Of a DNA stretch of 52,885 nucleotides, positions 49,830-52,885 are shown piece by piece. The notes under the pieces are model-generated. The model saw only the letters and a list, made by a program, of their open reading frames with translations, searched no databases and was not told where the DNA came from. Source of the DNA: a virus. A program made the translations under genes and the position numbers. Each line of letters starts with the position of its first letter. Position 1 is the stretch's first letter. The stretch is from the IMG/VR virus record IMGVR_UViG_3300033144_005399, positions 1 through 52,885 of that record; one strand, 5' to 3'.

Positions 49830-51626
49830 ATGACCGAGACGGGCGTAGCGGGGGGAGGGAATGCAGGTCCGGGCTCCCCGTCGGAGTTCACCTTGCAGGG
49901 TCCCGACGGGTCCGAAGCGAGTATCCACGAGCTGCGCGCGGGCTTTCAACAGGGCTTCGTTTTCGAGCTGGTCGATCTGTCGGCGCAGAGCGAGCCGCTC
50001 GAAGTGATCGTGCTCGTGCTCAATCCGCGCAGTTACACGCTCAGTGAGCCGTTCCAGCTCACGCTCACCCCGACCGAGGACAATACGGTCATCGCCGAAG
50101 AGAACGGCATCATCATTCGCGAGATCACCCTTGAAGGGACGTTCGGTCTCACGAAGAAGAAGGCGACCGGGTTCCTCGGCGCGCAGGGGAATGGTGCCTC
50201 GCTCAGCGGCACGGAGCATTTCAACAAGCTCCGCAATATGTTTCGACGCTACAGCTCGCTGAAGAAAGACCCAGCGCGCAACGCGGACATTCAGCTCATC
50301 TTCCACAGTCTTCGCGACGAAGATCACTTCATCGTGACGCCGCGTAGTTTCGAAACCCCGCGCGACGCGCGCACGACACGCGTGCATTACGATTACCGCA
50401 TACAGCTCGCCGCGATCGGGGCTGCCGAGACGAGCCTGCTGGAGCGTCAGCCGAGTACGTCGGATTTCGACTTCACCGATGTGCTGCGTGAGATCAATGA
50501 GGCGTTCAACGATGCGCGTGGCGCGTTCGCCGATGCGACGAAGCGGGTCAGCGAGATCAAGCGCAAGGTCGCGAACATCTCGACGGTGCTGAATAACGCG
50601 GCGCAGATCATCAACGCGGTCGGCGGCTTTCTCTCAGGCACGGCCGACCTGATCAACTTCCCGCTGCGCGCGGTGACGTCGGCTGCCGAGTCGCTCGCCG
50701 GTGCGGCCGACACGCTCGCGGATAGCATCGACGATGTGGCGGGCACGAAGACCGAGACGTTCTCCTCGGACTCACGGAACATCCGACGCATCGAAGCAGC
50801 GTTCGATCGCATCGCGATGTTCCCATCGAAGTTCGAAGACTCGATCGAGCGCATTAGCGGCACCTACCAAGGACCGCAGCGCTTCACGGTGTTCGACGTC
50901 GAGAACAATGTCGCTGGCGCACAGGACAGCGCGCGCACGGAAGCTGTGGCGGGATCAGCGCATCGGTTCGGGCTGGACCTCGACACCGGCGGTGGGACGG
51001 AGCGCGTGCGCGTCTCACGGACGGATACCATCGACTCGATCGCAGCCGACGCGGGAACGAGCCCCGAGACGATCATCATCATCAACGATCTGAGGCCCCC
51101 GTACATTAGCTCGGGGGGCGGGCCGGGTGTGAAGCGACCAGGCGACACGATGCTGATCCCGTCGCGAGCGGGCGGGGGAACCAGCACCGAGCCGGGCAGT
51201 GAGTATCTCTCTCCCGAGGACGCGCTCTACGGGGTCGACTTCAAGTTCGACGACGAGGTGCTCAGGAAGGAGGGGCGCTTCGACCTGAGTGTTGCGAACA
51301 GCCTCTTCGACGCCGAGCTGTCCAGCGGTGTCGCGAACGTGGTGCAGGGCACGCAGATCACGGTGCTGACCGAGATCGGTGCAACGGTGTTTGTTCCCGA
51401 GGTAGGGCTGCGGCGCAACGTCGGAACGAAGGGAACGATCCAGCATGTGCTACTCGCGAGCATTCGCTTGCGTGAGGGGATCCTGGTAGACCCGCGGATT
51501 TCTGGTATCCAGTCACTCCGTGTCGTTCTCGACGGCGATGTGCTGACGCAAGAGATTACACCCATCATCGGTACGTCTCGCCGAGGGGTGAAACTGGTGC
51601 TCCCGTTCGGGCGCGCTTCTGGGTAG
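49830..51626 (+). CDS. Baseplate wedge fusion: gp53-like, LysM and gp25-like domains
   Basis: This 598-aa protein has three parts. The N-terminal 200 residues (FVFELVDLSAQSEPLEVIVL; PRSYTLSEPFQLTLTPTED; IIIREITLEGTFG) resemble baseplate/LysM wedge proteins. A helical section spans 205-300. A LysM-like region at about 390-447 (VSRTDTIDSIAADAGTSPET, then RPGDTMLIPS) follows. The C-terminal 135 residues (DALYGVDFKFDDEVLRKEGR; SSGVANVVQGTQITVLTEIG; TVFVPEVGLRRNVG; DPRISGIQSLRVVLDGDVL) match the GPW/gp25 wedge family. In T4, gp53 and gp25 are separate wedge proteins, so here they seem fused. It precedes the baseplate J gene. Confidence 0.78.
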   Translation: MTETGVAGGGNAGPGSPSEFTLQGPDGSEASIHELRAGFQQGFVFELVDLSAQSEPLEVIVLVLNPRSYTLSEPFQLTLTPTEDNTVIAEENGIIIREITLEGTFGLTKKKATGFLGAQGNGASLSGTEHFNKLRNMFRRYSSLKKDPARNADIQLIFHSLRDEDHFIVTPRSFETPRDARTTRVHYDYRIQLAAIGAAETSLLERQPSTSDFDFTDVLREINEAFNDARGAFADATKRVSEIKRKVANISTVLNNAAQIINAVGGFLSGTADLINFPLRAVTSAAESLAGAADTLADSIDDVAGTKTETFSSDSRNIRRIEAAFDRIAMFPSKFEDSIERISGTYQGPQRFTVFDVENNVAGAQDSARTEAVAGSAHRFGLDLDTGGGTERVRVSRTDTIDSIAADAGTSPETIIIINDLRPPYISSGGGPGVKRPGDTMLIPSRAGGGTSTEPGSEYLSPEDALYGVDFKFDDEVLRKEGRFDLSVANSLFDAELSSGVANVVQGTQITVLTEIGATVFVPEVGLRRNVGTKGTIQHVLLASIRLREGILVDPRISGIQSLRVVLDGDVLTQEITPIIGTSRRGVKLVLPFGRASG

Positions 51627-51629
51627 CCG

Positions 51630-52885
51630 ATGCCGATTTTTCAACCACGCAACAGGGTCCAGATTCTCCGCGAGATGGTCGCACGCACCATCGCACGCTC
51701 GCGTCTCGTCGGGCTCACTCGGAACTCGACCGTGTTCCACGCGCTCTCGGGCGCGGCGAACGAAGACGCCGAGCAATATTTCCAGATGGCTCGCCTGCGC
51801 GAGCTGTTTGCGATCGATCGCGCGACCGGCTCCGACCTCGACGAACGCGCCGCCGAGATCGTGCCCAACATCATCGTGCGCCGTGGCGCGCTGCACGCCA
51901 GCGGCACGGTCGTCTTCAGTCGGCCGGGTGTCGTGGGCACTGTCACGATCCCGGTGGGGTCGCAGGTCGCTGCCAGCGACGCGGACGGCGACATTCGCTT
52001 CCGCACGACGTCGGCCGGATCCATCCCCGCCGCGTCTACGGTATCCGGTGCCATCGACGTCATCGCGACTGAGGCGGGGATCCGCGGCAACGTCGAGGCG
52101 GCGGATATCGTCAAGCTCATCACCCGCATCCCCGGCGTGACGGGTGTGGCGAATGCAGCGAAGTACAGCAACGGTGCGGACCGCGAGAGCGACCAGAACT
52201 TCCGCGCTCGACTGAAGGCGTTCGTGCAGGCGATCAGCCGCGGCACGCCGACCGCGCTAGAAGCATTCGCGCGCAACGTGATCCTGAACGATGGCCGTCG
52301 CGTGATCTTCGCGAAGGACGTCGAGCCGGTGGTCGCGACCGGGCAGTCGGAGCTGTTCATCGATGACGGCACCGGCAGCGTGGAGGAGTACAGCTCCGAG
52401 TTCATCGCAGGCGCGGATACCTTCCTCGCGGCCGCGCTCGGTGGCGAGACCGAGCTGTTCACGACCTCGCGCCCGATTCGCGATGACGGATCGTTCGCGA
52501 TGGAGGTGGATACTCTTCTGGACGCGCCCAGCTTGGGCGCGGGCTTCGTCACGATCGTGCGCGGCACAGACTACGAGCTGAACTCGGCGAGGGGACAGAT
52601 CGAGCTGCTGAGCGGCGGCGCAGTTCCGGTGATGTTGGTCGGCTACGGCGCGCGAGCGAACTACCGGTACTACACCGGGCTCATCCAAGAGACGCAGCGG
52701 ATCATCGACGGCGACCCTGCGACGCCCACGCGCCGACCGGGCGTGCGCGCGGCGGGCACGACGGTGTTCGTCAAGGCACCGGCCACGGTGTTCCAGAGCG
52801 TCGCCGGTGGCGTCTCGGTGCTTCCTGACTTCGACACCGTGGCCGTCGGCAACGAAGTCGAGAGCGCGGTGCAGGACTACATCAA
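51630..52885 (+). CDS. Baseplate J-like wedge protein (partial, cut by window edge)
   Basis: An open frame of 418 codons runs from ATG 51630, three bases after the previous stop, to the end of the window. GSDLDERAAEIVPNIIVRRG, ALHASGTVVFSRPGVVGTVT, IPVGSQVAASDADGDIRFRT and EAGIRGNVEAADIV, followed by RESDQNFRARLKAFVQAISR and GTPTALEAFAR, are the standard baseplate J (Mu gp47, P2 J, T4 gp6) signature. The protein forms the inner ring of the baseplate wedge. The C-terminal end lies outside the window. Confidence 0.9.
   Translation, partial: MPIFQPRNRVQILREMVARTIARSRLVGLTRNSTVFHALSGAANEDAEQYFQMARLRELFAIDRATGSDLDERAAEIVPNIIVRRGALHASGTVVFSRPGVVGTVTIPVGSQVAASDADGDIRFRTTSAGSIPAASTVSGAIDVIATEAGIRGNVEAADIVKLITRIPGVTGVANAAKYSNGADRESDQNFRARLKAFVQAISRGTPTALEAFARNVILNDGRRVIFAKDVEPVVATGQSELFIDDGTGSVEEYSSEFIAGADTFLAAALGGETELFTTSRPIRDDGSFAMEVDTLLDAPSLGAGFVTIVRGTDYELNSARGQIELLSGGAVPVMLVGYGARANYRYYTGLIQETQRIIDGDPATPTRRPGVRAAGTTVFVKAPATVFQSVAGGVSVLPDFDTVAVGNEVESAVQDYI

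Larger units (their letters stand above)
591..52513. repeat. Dispersed motif RGTATCCG (core GTATCC), about 74 copies
   Basis: The hexamer GTATCC or its complement GGATAC appears about 74 times by eye, roughly 38 forward and 36 reverse, spread over the whole window. The base before GTATCC is a purine in nearly all copies and the base after is usually G. Examples: 591, 2162, 3832, 7359, 9245, 10933, 14833, 17291, 18508, 20479, 22577, 24011, 25891, 27311, 30890, 33364, 36904, 40711, 43833, 47689, 52040. Copies fall in all reading frames and also in gaps (27311, 40711). If composition is about 65% GC, near 20 copies would be expected. Confidence 0.75.

Noticed and set aside
591-52513. GTATCC as a polar Chi/KOPS-like signal
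   Set aside because: Orientation is balanced (about 38 versus 36), with no strand switch, so a polar guide sequence is unlikely.
591-52513. GTATCC excess caused by codon bias or a repeated peptide
   Set aside because: Copies occur in several frames on both strands, encode different residue pairs, and use codons that are otherwise rare here (GTA, ATA).
591-52513. GTATCC as evidence of restriction avoidance
   Set aside because: GTATCC is a known type IIS recognition sequence (BciVI), but avoidance would deplete the site; here it is enriched, which fits modification or another use better.
1-52885. tRNA genes, integrase, attachment sites, lysis cassette
   Set aside because: I looked for tRNA-like cloverleafs, recombinase motifs and endolysin/holin pairs and found none I could support; the single membrane protein at 36233 is not enough to call a lysis gene.

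Overview
The window is one long, densely packed stretch of a tailed double-stranded DNA phage (or prophage) genome. Every convincing gene is on the + strand, most neighbours overlap or abut (ATGA, GTGA, TAATG junctions), and the order is the classic virion module: portal, Mu F-like head morphogenesis protein, prohead protease, scaffold-like protein, major capsid, neck/connector proteins, tail sheath, tail tube, tail assembly chaperones, tape measure, baseplate hub, spike, wedge, and a baseplate J protein cut by the right edge. A sheath plus baseplate J means a contractile-tail (myovirus) particle. DNA is GC-rich (roughly 65% by eye) with strong third-position GC, suggesting a GC-rich bacterial host. 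I see no integrase, tRNA, rRNA, CRISPR array or replication gene, so host identity and lifestyle cannot be read here.

Left part (1-8.6 kb): the 3' end of an unknown gene, then a protein with a RelA/SpoT-type alarmone synthetase fold, a run of low-complexity, repeat-rich proteins that look like internal head proteins, and a protein of unknown function. Centre-left (8.6-27.3 kb): a portal interrupted by a 139-residue mini-intein, a Mu F-like protein with a C-terminal metallopeptidase, and two giant multi-domain (polyvalent-type) proteins. The first, 1930 aa, has five copies of a short module GPRGGKWADAKHTIPW. These separate two ADP-ribosyltransferase-like domains, a pyrophosphatase-like domain, an HELTH metallopeptidase and a sigma-70-like domain. 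The second, 2477 aa, joins an HEFGH metallopeptidase to an SNF2-type helicase. Such proteins are typically packaged in the capsid and delivered with the DNA.

Centre (27.3-40.7 kb): after a good intrinsic terminator come the prohead protease, scaffold-like protein and major capsid, then small head proteins (two of them paralogues), a virion protein ending in a Hint (intein-like) domain without splice-end residues, a SAM methyltransferase-like protein, and the neck. Right part (40.7-52.9 kb): sheath, tube, chaperones with an apparent frameshift, tape measure and baseplate.

Two cross-cutting signals stand out. First, the prohead protease and major capsid share a sequence block with a Lys-Ser/Lys-Ala junction that resembles the HK97 maturation site. 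The same L-x-K-[A/S/G] junction precedes nearly every GPRGGKW module, suggesting the giant proteins are polyproteins cut by the phage protease into separate injected enzymes. Second, the octamer RGTATCCG (core GTATCC) occurs about 74 times in both orientations and all reading frames, several times more than composition predicts, implying a DNA-level function.
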